Positions 37,951-46,400 of a DNA stretch of 64,000 nucleotides are shown one piece after another. How positions within the stretch are numbered: the first letter of the stretch is position 1; every line of letters begins with the position of its first letter. Source of the stretch: Streptomyces sp. NBC_01244. GTDB lineage: Bacteria; Actinomycetota; Actinomycetes; Streptomycetales; Streptomycetaceae. The notes under the pieces were generated by a model. The model did no database searches. It had not been told where the DNA came from and saw only the letters and a program-made list of their open reading frames with translations. The stretch is from assembly GCF_035987325.1 (NCBI RefSeq), contig NZ_CP108488.1:1922001-1986000 (forward strand), in the 5' to 3' direction. The translations under genes were made by a program, and so were the position numbers.

Positions 37951-38574
37951 CTAGGGCGCCGCCAGGCCCTGGCGGCGGGCCCTGGCCAGGGTCATCGCGT
38001 GCTCCACGACCCCCACCAGGACGTCCTTCACCGACTCCCGGTCCCGTGCGTCGCACAGCAGCACCGGGACCTCGGGGGTGAGGTCCAGGGCTTCCCGTAC
38101 GGCCACCACGGGGTACTGCTCGGCTCCGTCGAAGCAGTTCACCGCGACCAGGAAGGGGATCTCGCGCCGTTCGAAGTAGTCGATGGCGGCGAAGCAGTCG
38201 GAGAGCCGCCGGGTGTCCGCGAGGACGACGGCTCCGAGCGAGCCCTGCGCCAGCTCGTCCCACAGGAACCAGAAGCGGTTCTGTCCTGGCGTGCCGAACA
38301 GGTACAGCACCAGGTCCTCGCGCAGCGTGATGCGCCCGAAGTCCATGGCCACCGTGGTGGTGTTCTTGCCCTCCACTCCCCCGGTGTCGTCGATGCCGCG
38401 GCCCGGCTCGGAGAGGCGTTCCTCCGTCCGGAGCGGTCTGATCTCGCTCACCGCACTGACCAGGGTGGTCTTGCCCACCCCGAAACCGCCCGCGACCAGG
38501 ATTTTCAGGGTCAGCGGCTCGACCGGCGTCACGGCATGCATGGCGCCGGTGCGGCTAGAGCGCCCGAAGGCCAT
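37951..38574 (-). CDS. Conservon GTPase CvnD
   Basis: A 207-residue Ras-like small GTPase, last gene of the conservon. P-loop GGFGVGKTTLVSAV (about residues 29-42), switch region with TVAMDFGRI, G3-like LFGTPGQNRF and the NCFDG base-specificity motif are present. In Streptomyces, CvnA-D form a membrane-linked complex resembling eukaryotic G-protein systems that affects development. The ATG at 38574 overlaps cvnC by 20 bp and has GAGGTG 5 bases upstream. No cytochrome P450 (CvnE) follows. Confidence 0.92.
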   Translation of the reverse strand: MAFGRSSRTGAMHAVTPVEPLTLKILVAGGFGVGKTTLVSAVSEIRPLRTEERLSEPGRGIDDTGGVEGKNTTTVAMDFGRITLREDLVLYLFGTPGQNRFWFLWDELAQGSLGAVVLADTRRLSDCFAAIDYFERREIPFLVAVNCFDGAEQYPVVAVREALDLTPEVPVLLCDARDRESVKDVLVGVVEHAMTLARARRQGLAAP

Positions 38575-39001
38575 CGATCACCTCACGCAGAATGGATTCG
38601 TCGGGCAGTTCGGCCGGGGGGACCGGCCGGGTCACGTGCACCAGTTCGTCGTCGACGAGGTCGCCGATCAGGACGCGTACGACCCCGACCGCGAGGTCGA
38701 GTTCGGCCGCGAGTTCCGCGACGGATTGCGGGCGTAGCAGGCAGAGCCCGAGGATGTCGGCGTGTTCCGGGGACAGGGTCGTGTCCCAGACCGGGTCGGC
38801 GGCCGCGGACTCCGCGACCACCAGCGCGATCAGGTCGAGTCGGTGCTGTCCGGCGTGGCTGGTCCGGCCGCGGGTCATCGCGTACGGACGGACCACCGGA
38901 CCCGCGTCGTCGTCGAACCACTGGTCGCGAGCGCCGTCGGAGGCGGCGTCCGAGGCGGTGGCGGGGGTGTGGGCGGGGTGGTCCTGGCCTGGGTCGCTCA
39001 T
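38555..39001 (-). CDS. Conservon DUF742 protein CvnC
   Basis: A 148-residue DUF742 protein. After an acidic N-terminus it has VVRPYAMTRGRT and the helix-turn-helix-like QSVAELAAELDLAVGVVRVLIGDLVDDELV region. CvnC proteins couple the GTPase to the histidine kinase-like partner, though the mechanism is unclear. The ATG at 39001 starts 11 bp after the cvnB stop; a longer start at 39061 would overlap cvnB by 50 bp and is less likely. Confidence 0.9.
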   Translation of the reverse strand: MSDPGQDHPAHTPATASDAASDGARDQWFDDDAGPVVRPYAMTRGRTSHAGQHRLDLIALVVAESAAADPVWDTTLSPEHADILGLCLLRPQSVAELAAELDLAVGVVRVLIGDLVDDELVHVTRPVPPAELPDESILREVIDGLRAL

Positions 39002-39011
39002 GCCGTCCGTC

Positions 39012-39449
39012 TCACCCTCCGGCTGGCAGCCCGGTGCGCGGGGCGGTCGCCAGGTGGTCACCGACCCGCTTGACCATGAGCGTCATCTCGTACGCCACCT
39101 GGCCGACATCGGAGTCGGCGTCGGTGAGCACGGCCAGGCAGCTGCCGTTGCCGGCCGCCATGACGAAGAGGAACGCCTCGTCCAGTTCCACCACGGTCTG
39201 GCGGACCCTGCCGGAGTCGAAGTGGCGGCCGACGCCCTTGGCGAGGCTGTGGAAACCGGAGGCCACGGCGGCCAGGTGCTCGCTGTCCTCCCGGGTGAGG
39301 TCCTTGGAGCTTCCGGTGGGCAGGCCGTCGCCGGAGAGGACCACGGCCTTGCGGATGCTGGCGACCCGGTCGACGAGCTCGTCGAGGAGCCAGTTGAGCG
39401 GGCCGGAGCCGCGGCCCCTGGTGTCGTTGCCGGACTGCGGTGCGGTCAT
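39012..39449 (-). CDS. Conservon roadblock/LC7 protein CvnB
   Basis: A 145-residue roadblock/LC7 domain protein (LNWLLDELVDRVASIRKAVVLSGDG then the FLFVMAAGNGSCLAVL core). These proteins act as GTPase-activating or scaffold partners of CvnD-type GTPases. The ATG overlaps the cvnA stop by 4 bp (ATGA), so translation is coupled with the kinase-like gene. Confidence 0.93.
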   Translation of the reverse strand: MTAPQSGNDTRGRGSGPLNWLLDELVDRVASIRKAVVLSGDGLPTGSSKDLTREDSEHLAAVASGFHSLAKGVGRHFDSGRVRQTVVELDEAFLFVMAAGNGSCLAVLTDADSDVGQVAYEMTLMVKRVGDHLATAPRTGLPAGG

Positions 39450-42400
39450 CGACCGTCCCCTTCGTTCTCGCTTCCGGGACCGGTGGCGGCAGAGTTGCCG
39501 GCCTCGGTCACGGACTGGTGTGGTGCGGGGCGCCGTGCTTGCTGCGTCGGGTCGGCCGGCTGCTCTGTCCGTTCTGCCTGCTGTGCCTGCGGTGCCTGCT
39601 GCCGCGCGTGGTGGTCTCGGCCCGCGGTCCAGCCGCGCTGGAGCGAGGACATGCGCCGGCGTACGTCCTCGGCGTCGCGGTCGGCCCCCGGGTCCGCGGC
39701 GGCTTCGGCGGGGGCCGGGGCCGGGGCGTCCTTGAGCTGGGGGGCGAGGCTGGCCTGGCGGATCCGGCGGGGCAGGGTCGCCCCGGAGGGCGCGGCCGCG
39801 GGGTGCGCCGTGCCGTTCGGGACCGGCGCCTCCTGCGCGGGGTCCGGGACCGCCGAGACGGGACGTGGCTCCACGCGGCGGCCGTGCTCGGCCACCAGGG
39901 TCGGGGTCGGGCGGCGTCGCGGGAGCGGTACGGCGCCGGGCGAGCGGGCACCGTCGGGGCGGGCGGAGTCCGCGCGCGCCGGCTCCAGGCGGACCGGGCC
40001 GGTGGGCGGGAGGGGCTCCCGCTCGCGGTCGCGGTGGTCACGGCGGTCACGGTCCCGGCCGCGGTCGTGGCTCCGGTCGCGGTCGCGCAGGCCGTCCCGG
40101 CCCGGGTCGCGGTCGGTGAGCCGGGCGCCGCCCCGCTCGGCGGGGGCGTCGGCGGACCGGTCGCCCTTCCAGAGGCCCGCGCGGTCGCCGGAGCCGTCCG
40201 CGGCCCGCTCGCCCATGCGGTCGGCGCTGCGGTCGCCCTTGCGGGGACCGCCGTGGTCGGTGTGCCGGTCCGTGTGCGGGCGGCCGGGCGGGCGCAAGCC
40301 GAGCAGGGAGGTGCGCGAGATGCCGTTCGGCGGGGTCTCGTCGTCGAGGGTGGCCATGGCGGGCCTGCCCTTGGCTCCGGAGACCCCGGTGAGCCCGGCG
40401 GCTCCGGCGGAGCCCGCGGTGCCGTCGGGGGCGTCCTCCGGGGCCGGGACGGGCTCGTCCAGCTCCAGCATGCCGATCGGGGCCTCCAGCTCGACGGGGC
40501 CTCGCTCGGCGCCGGCAGGAAGCCGGCGGCCCGCGGCGCCGCTCTCGGCGACGGCCCTCCGCCGGGAGGCGCCCACCGGTCCGCCGGGCGCCTTGCCGGC
40601 CAGCCGGATGCCGGCGCCATTGGTCTCGGGAGCCTCCGTCAGCAGGGCCACCGGGAGGAAGACCACCGCGGTGGTGCCTCCGTAGGGGCTGATCTGGAGG
40701 CGGACCTTGACCTCGTGGCGGTGTGCGAGCCGGCTGACGACGAACAGGCCGAGCCGGTCGGTGTCGGAGAGTTCGAACTCGGAGGTCTCGCTGAGCCGGA
40801 GGTTCGCGTCGAAGAGCGCCTCGGGGGTCATGCCGAGGCCGCGGTCGTGGATCTCCAGGGTGAAACCGTTGGCCACGCGCTCGCCCAGGACCTGGACGGC
40901 CGTGTGCGGCGGGGAGAAGACGGTGGCGTTCTCCAGGAGTTCGGCGATGAGGTGGGTGACGTCGGCCACGGCCGGGCCCGCGATGCCCAGGCGCGGCAGC
41001 CGCCGTACCTCGATGCGCTCGTAGTCCTCCACCTCGGCGACGGCGGCCCGTACGACGTCCATCAGTTGGATGGGCTTGCGCCACTGGCGGGAGGGCGCGG
41101 CTCCGGAGAGGATCACCAGGCCCTCGGCGTGGCGGCGCATGCGGGTGGTCATGTGGTCGAGGCGGAAGAGGTCGGCGAGCTCCTCGGTGTCCTCGGTGCG
41201 CCGCTCCATGGTGTCGAGCAGGGTCAGCTGGCGGTGCAGCAGCACCTGGTTGCGGCGGGCCAGGTTGACGAAGACCTCGGAGACCCCGCGGCGCAGCTCG
41301 GCCTGCTTGACGGCGGCCTCGATGGCCGCGCGCTGGAGGGTGTTGAGGGCCTGGCCGACTTGGCCGACCTCGTCCTTCTCGTACTCCAGGCGGGGGGCTT
41401 CGGTCTCCACGTCCACGTGCTCGCCCGCGGCGAGGCGGCGCATCACGCCGGGCAGGCGGATGCCGGAGACCTCGTGGGCCTCCTTGCGGAGCCGGGACAG
41501 GTCGCGGATCAGTCCGCGGCCGATGCGCATCGACAGGACGAGGGAGACGATGAGGGCGATGAACCCGAGCACCCCGGCGAGGGCGGCCTGCACCAGGACG
41601 TCCATGGCCACGGGTTCGACGCGCTTTTGATAGCGGTCGCCCGCGGCGGTGCCCATGACGGCGAGGTCTTCGAGCACCTTGCCGGCGGCGGCGTCCCACT
41701 GGGTGGCGGTCACGTTGCGCGGGCTGTGGGTCGGACCCTGGACGAGGAATCGTTCCTCTGCCTCGCGCAGGGAACGGCTCTCCGGGTTGTTCCAGTACTG
41801 CTCGAACTGCTCCCGGTCGGAGGCCGGGAGGATCGCGAGGTTGAACTCGTAGAGCAGCTTGCGGTTGGCCACGAAGTCGGAGGCGTGCCGGATGTCCGCC
41901 TGGCTGACGTTGCGGGCGGCCAGGGCCCCGGCGATCAGGGCGTCCTCGCGGGAGAGCGTCTCGCGGGCACGGGTGATGCCGACGAGGGCGCGGCCCTGCT
42001 TGTCCATCTCCACGTCCTGGAGCGCGTGGAGGTTCATGAGGAAGTCGTAGCAGGGGTCCACGAGCCGGTTGTAGAGCTCCAGCGCCTGGTTGGTGTCGAG
42101 GGAGCCCCCGTCCACCGCGCTGCGCAGCGCTCCGATGCTGCGGAACGCCTCGAGGACGGAGCTCAAGTGCCGCAAGGAGGCCGGGTCGAGTTCGTCGGCG
42201 ACCTCGGGGTCCGTGGCGTCGGCGGAGATCTTCTCGACCGCCTCGTCGGTGGCCGCACGGCTCAGGAGCAGCTCGGTGTTGGCGACGGCGGCGCGCGGGT
42301 CGCCGATGACCACGAGGGTCTGGCGGCGCTCCTTCTGGATGACGCGGACGACGTCCTCCACGGGGTAGCCGACCTTGTCGATGACGTAGGCGACACCGAG

Positions 42401-42523
42401 GAGTTGGACGGCCTGCCGGCCGGTGATCACCGTTGCGAAGGCCCAGAGGGCGGTCAGGGAGACGAGCGGCACAAGGAGCAACGCCACGATCTTCCGGCGG
42501 ATGGACTTCCCGCGAAAGCGCAT
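39446..42523 (-). CDS. Conservon sensor histidine kinase-like protein CvnA
   Basis: A 1025-residue membrane sensor, first gene of the conservon. Membrane segments at about residues 10-34 and 308-330 flank an extracytoplasmic nitrate-sensor-like helical domain; a HAMP-like linker and helical dimer region (FRLDHMTTRMRRHAEG) lead to the ATPase domain with N box ELLENATVFSPP and DRGLGMT. The last 350 residues are disordered, Pro/Ala/Arg-rich and charged. No partner response regulator is adjacent; such proteins signal via CvnB-D. The ATG at 42523 has GGGGAGG upstream. The 359-bp gap 42524-42882 to the divergent gene holds its promoter, not precisely placed. Confidence 0.93.
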   Translation of the reverse strand: MRFRGKSIRRKIVALLLVPLVSLTALWAFATVITGRQAVQLLGVAYVIDKVGYPVEDVVRVIQKERRQTLVVIGDPRAAVANTELLLSRAATDEAVEKISADATDPEVADELDPASLRHLSSVLEAFRSIGALRSAVDGGSLDTNQALELYNRLVDPCYDFLMNLHALQDVEMDKQGRALVGITRARETLSREDALIAGALAARNVSQADIRHASDFVANRKLLYEFNLAILPASDREQFEQYWNNPESRSLREAEERFLVQGPTHSPRNVTATQWDAAAGKVLEDLAVMGTAAGDRYQKRVEPVAMDVLVQAALAGVLGFIALIVSLVLSMRIGRGLIRDLSRLRKEAHEVSGIRLPGVMRRLAAGEHVDVETEAPRLEYEKDEVGQVGQALNTLQRAAIEAAVKQAELRRGVSEVFVNLARRNQVLLHRQLTLLDTMERRTEDTEELADLFRLDHMTTRMRRHAEGLVILSGAAPSRQWRKPIQLMDVVRAAVAEVEDYERIEVRRLPRLGIAGPAVADVTHLIAELLENATVFSPPHTAVQVLGERVANGFTLEIHDRGLGMTPEALFDANLRLSETSEFELSDTDRLGLFVVSRLAHRHEVKVRLQISPYGGTTAVVFLPVALLTEAPETNGAGIRLAGKAPGGPVGASRRRAVAESGAAGRRLPAGAERGPVELEAPIGMLELDEPVPAPEDAPDGTAGSAGAAGLTGVSGAKGRPAMATLDDETPPNGISRTSLLGLRPPGRPHTDRHTDHGGPRKGDRSADRMGERAADGSGDRAGLWKGDRSADAPAERGGARLTDRDPGRDGLRDRDRSHDRGRDRDRRDHRDREREPLPPTGPVRLEPARADSARPDGARSPGAVPLPRRRPTPTLVAEHGRRVEPRPVSAVPDPAQEAPVPNGTAHPAAAPSGATLPRRIRQASLAPQLKDAPAPAPAEAAADPGADRDAEDVRRRMSSLQRGWTAGRDHHARQQAPQAQQAERTEQPADPTQQARRPAPHQSVTEAGNSAATGPGSENEGDGR

Positions 42524-42882
42524 GGCCTCCCCAGCCTCCCCAGCTCAACCCCGTTACCGGGGGTTGGTGTTCCGTCATTTAAACGGCGTGAGCCTACTAC
42601 TGCCACGGCGAACCTTCGAAGGCCTGTCCGGACGTTTTCGGCCTGACCCCTGGACGAAGATCACGAGTTGTCCGATAGTTCCCGTGAAGTGCGGCCCGAT
42701 ATGTGGCAGATGACACTTGGTGGGGCCTCGGTTCCCGTCGCGGAATGGATGGCTGGAATTCTTCGTTCCGCGATACTTCGGGGCCCTCGGCGCGTCCGTG
42801 ATCCGGGAATCTATCGGCCCGTTCGTGCGTCTACCTGTTCGGGGCGGGCATGAGCGGCCGCGTGGAGGGGAGGGAGCCGACC
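42524..42882. other. Divergent promoter region between conservon and membrane protein gene
   Basis: About 360 bp with no supported gene. It is less GC-rich than its flanks, including a TTTAAACGG stretch near 42578-42587, and should contain the cvnA promoter (minus) and the promoter of the 42883 gene (plus). No clear dyad or sigma-factor consensus was identified. Confidence 0.4.
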
Positions 42883-43368
42883 ATGGCGAAGAAGTACGAG
42901 GGCTACGAGGGCTACGCGGACAGCGCGGACGGCGGCGCCGGGACCGGGGCGCAGCGGGGGCGGGCCCTGTGGGTGGACCAGCCGGCGGGGCGCAGGCCCA
43001 TGCCGGACCCGGTGCGGACGTCCGCCGTGCGGGCGGTGCTGATCGTCGCGGTGACGCTGACGGACGCGACGATCTCCTTCTTCCTGACGGTCACGGGCTC
43101 CTGGCTGGCGCTTCCGCTGTCGCTGTGCGCGATAGCCGGCGTGGTCGTGGCCACGTGGGGCGTGCTCGACGTGCTGATCACCCGGCAGACGTGGAACCAG
43201 CGCCACGGGGTGCTCTCGGAGCCCAGCAGTACGGCGCGGGGCCGGCGGCGCGAGCGCCGCAAGGCGCGCCGGGAGGCCCGCTCGGCGCCTCCCCTGCCGC
43301 CCCGCATACCCGCGCGCGGCGAGGCCAACGGAATCTGGCCGCCGCCGACGGGGACGGGGCGGGGCTGA
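42883..43368 (+). CDS. Small two-helix membrane protein, unknown function
   Basis: A 161-residue protein with a Lys/Tyr/Gly-rich N-terminus (AKKYEGYEGYAD), two membrane segments (about residues 51-70 and 75-95) and a basic Arg-rich cytoplasmic C-terminus (RGRRRERRKARREAR). No family recognised. The ATG at 42883 has GGAGGGAG about 7 bases upstream; starting at 42850 would lose this. It converges on the SMC-like gene with a hairpin between. Confidence 0.72.
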   Translation: MAKKYEGYEGYADSADGGAGTGAQRGRALWVDQPAGRRPMPDPVRTSAVRAVLIVAVTLTDATISFFLTVTGSWLALPLSLCAIAGVVVATWGVLDVLITRQTWNQRHGVLSEPSSTARGRRRERRKARREARSAPPLPPRIPARGEANGIWPPPTGTGRG

Positions 43369-43369
43369 G

Positions 43370-43408
43370 GCGGACCGGGCCGGTGCCGGGTCCCCGGCCC
43401 GGACCCGC
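43370..43408. terminator. Hairpin between membrane protein gene and SMC-like gene
   Basis: Arms GCGGACCGGGCCGG and CCGGCCCGGACCCGC pair with one bulge, in the 59-bp gap between convergent genes. Confidence 0.6.
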
Positions 43409-43427
43409 CCGGCGCGTTGAGAGAGGT

Positions 43428-46400
43428 TCAGCTGCGTCGGTACATGCGGGTCGCCGTGATCTCGCCGTGGATCGTCTCCCCGTCCGCGAACTGCTGGGGC
43501 AGGCCGGGGCGCAGGTGTTCCTCGACGCTGATGTACTTGAGCCCCGCGCGCAGGTCGGCGTCGTTGCGCAGCCGGATCACCAGCGGGAACTCGGCCAGCG
43601 CGGTGGTGTCGAACAGGCCCGTGGTGTACAGCAGCTGGACGCCGAGCGCGTCCGAGACGGCCCGCTGGAGTTCCAGCAGGTACGTGGCGTTCGCGCGCCC
43701 GATCGGGTTGTCGAGGAAGAGCGTGCCCGCGTGCCGGTGCTTGTCGCGGCCCCGGTCGTTGCTGCGCAGCGCCGCCATGGTGCAGTACAGGGCGATCGCG
43801 GCGGTGAGCAGCTGCCCGCCGGAGAACACGTCGCCCATCTGGCCGACCGGGACCCGCTCGGCGCGCAGCACCGCGTCGGGCTTGAGGATCTCCACCGCGA
43901 TGCCCTTGGGTTCCAGGGCCGCCTGGACGCCGTGCAGGAGCAGCGACATGCCGTCGCGGCGGCCCTCGCCGAAGGAGGCGGTGCTGTTCTTCTTCACGGC
44001 GGCGCGGGTCGCCTCGTCGATGACCTCGCCGAGCCGCTCGGTGAGGGTGGCCTGGTCGGGCTCCTCGAAGCGGATGCGCAGGAACTCCTGGCCCGACCAC
44101 TCCCCCAGGCCCTCGGGGAGCTGGGAGAGCCGCTGGGCGGAGCGCAGGGTGGCCAGGGCCGACTCCACGAGGCCTCTCAGCCGGTCCACGATGCTGTCCC
44201 GGTTGCGCTCCAGCTGCGCCAGCTCGTCGGTGAGGACGCGCAGCCGGGGGGCGAAGGCAACGGCCCAGGCCGCGGCGTGCTCGGGGAGGGCGGAGGCGGG
44301 CAGTTCGCGGATCTGCTGGCGCGCGGGGGTGCGCACCTGCTCGTAGCGGTTGGCGTTGGCGTGCCGGACCAGGATGTCGCTCGCCTCGCGGACCGCGGCC
44401 TCGGCGGCCGACAGGTCGGCGGCGCAGGCCCGTAGCGAACGGCGGGCCTCGGTGGCCGACTGGCGGGCCTCCTCCAGGCTGCCGGGGTGGGCCACCGGCT
44501 CCTGCTCGTCCTCCTGGTGGGTGTGGTCCCGCAGGAGGTCCCGGAGCATGGCCGCGGTCTCTTCGAAGCCGCCCGTGCCCTCCTCGGCGGTGCGGTGGGC
44601 GCGCAGCAGGTCGGCGTGGGCCGCGCGGGCGGACTCCACGGCGGCGGTGTGGGCGGCGAGTTGGGCGGTGGCGGTGCGGAGCATGGCCTGGGCGTCCTCG
44701 ACGTTGTCGGGGATCAGCTCCTCGGGCAGCTCGGTGTGTGCCCCACCCTCGGCGGGGGCGTGCCGTTCGGCCTCGCCGCGCAGCCGCCCGAGCTGCTCGC
44801 TCGCGGTGGAGGCGCGGGTCTCCAGCATCTGCACGAGGGCCTCGGCGCGGGCGGCCGCGGCCTGCCGGGAGGGGCCGTCGGCTCCGTCGGTGCCTTCGAG
44901 GAGCTGGGCCGCTCGGGTACGGACCTTGTTGGTGAGGCGGTCTAGTTCGGCGAGGGCCACCGACTCGTCGCTCTCGGCGCGGGCCTGTTCGGAGCGCAGG
45001 TCGGCGCCGACGCCGACCTTCTCGTAGAGCTGGGAGGCGGCGCGGTAGGCCTCGCGGAGGGCCGGGAGCGGCGCCTTGGCCGTGCCGTCATCCTCGGGCA
45101 GCGGATCGGGGGCTCCGGCGATCTCGGCACGCTCGGCGCGCAGGGCGCGGGCGGTGCGGCGGGCGTCGTCGGCGGCGCGCTGGGCGGCGCGGCGGTCCTC
45201 GTCGGCGGCCCGGGCCCGGTCGAGGCAGACCTCGGCGCGGGCCTCGGACTCGGCGCCGTCGTCGGCGAGTTCGCGCAGCTTGCTCTGCCAGCCGGCGCGC
45301 TCGCGCAGCCGGTACGCGAGACCGGCGAGGGCGTCCGCGACGCGGCGAGCGCGCTGGGCGGTGTCCTGGCGCTCGTCGCGGACGCGCGCGGCGTCGGCGG
45401 CGGCCTCGTCGGCCTCGGCGCGTACGGTACGGGCCTCCGCGAGCTCGGCGTCGGTCTCCTCGGCGAAGCCGCGGGCGGCGGCGGCCTGCTCCGCGAGCTC
45501 GGTGAGGCGGCCGGGCGGGCAGCCGGTGCGCCAGGAGCGCAGCCGGGCGGCGAGTTCGCGGTCGCCGGACAGGCGGGCGGCGAGCTCGCGGATCTCGGTG
45601 TCGCGGGCGGTGGCGCGGGCGCGCAGTGCCTGGCGCTCCTCGTCGGCGGCGTGCTCGTCGTGCATGGCCGGGTTCGGCGGAACGATGAAAATACCGAAGG
45701 TGCCGGACCCCGTGGCGTCGCCGGCCGGGGGAACCGGCGCCAGCAGGGCCGCGGCGGTGCCGACGGCGACGGTGGAGCGGGGCAGCAGGGCGGCACCGGA
45801 GAGGACCTCGCGGGCCCGGGAGTGGGTGTCGGGGTCGGTGATGACGACGCCGTCGACGAGTTCGGGGCGGGCGGCGAGGACGGCGGCGTGGTCGGCCGGG
45901 TCCACGGACTGGGCGAGGTAGCGCCAGCCGGGGAGGGCCGGGATGCCGTGTTCGCCGAGGAACTCGACGGTGGCGAGGACGTCGGGGCCGGGCGGCAGCA
46001 GGCCGCCGTCGCCGAGGGCGCCGAGGATGCGGGAGTCGTCGGCGGCGGCGGTGCGCAGGTCGAAGAGCTGGCGTTCGGCGGTCGCGACTCCGCGGGTCAG
46101 CAGTTCGCGCAGTTCGTCGGCGCCCCGGTCGAGGTCGGCGACCGTGAGCCCGGCGGCGGGAGTCGCGTCGGCGCCCGGTCGGCCGGGGGCGGGAGCCGTC
46201 TCGGCGCCCGCGCGGCCGGGTGCGGGGGTCCCGGCGGCGCCCTGGGGCGCATCACCCGTCCCGGTCGCTCCCGGGGCGTCCGGGAGGCCCAGGAGAGCGG
46301 CCAGGCGCGGGGCTCCGGCGAGGGACGCGGCGGACCGGTGCTCGGCGTCGTGGGCCGCCTCGGCCGCGTCGGCGGCGTCGGCCGCGCGGGCGGCGGTGAG

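Noticed and set aside
39440..42646. A plus-strand frame of 1068 codons opposite cvnA.
   Set aside because: It mirrors CvnA, whose motifs are clear on the minus strand.
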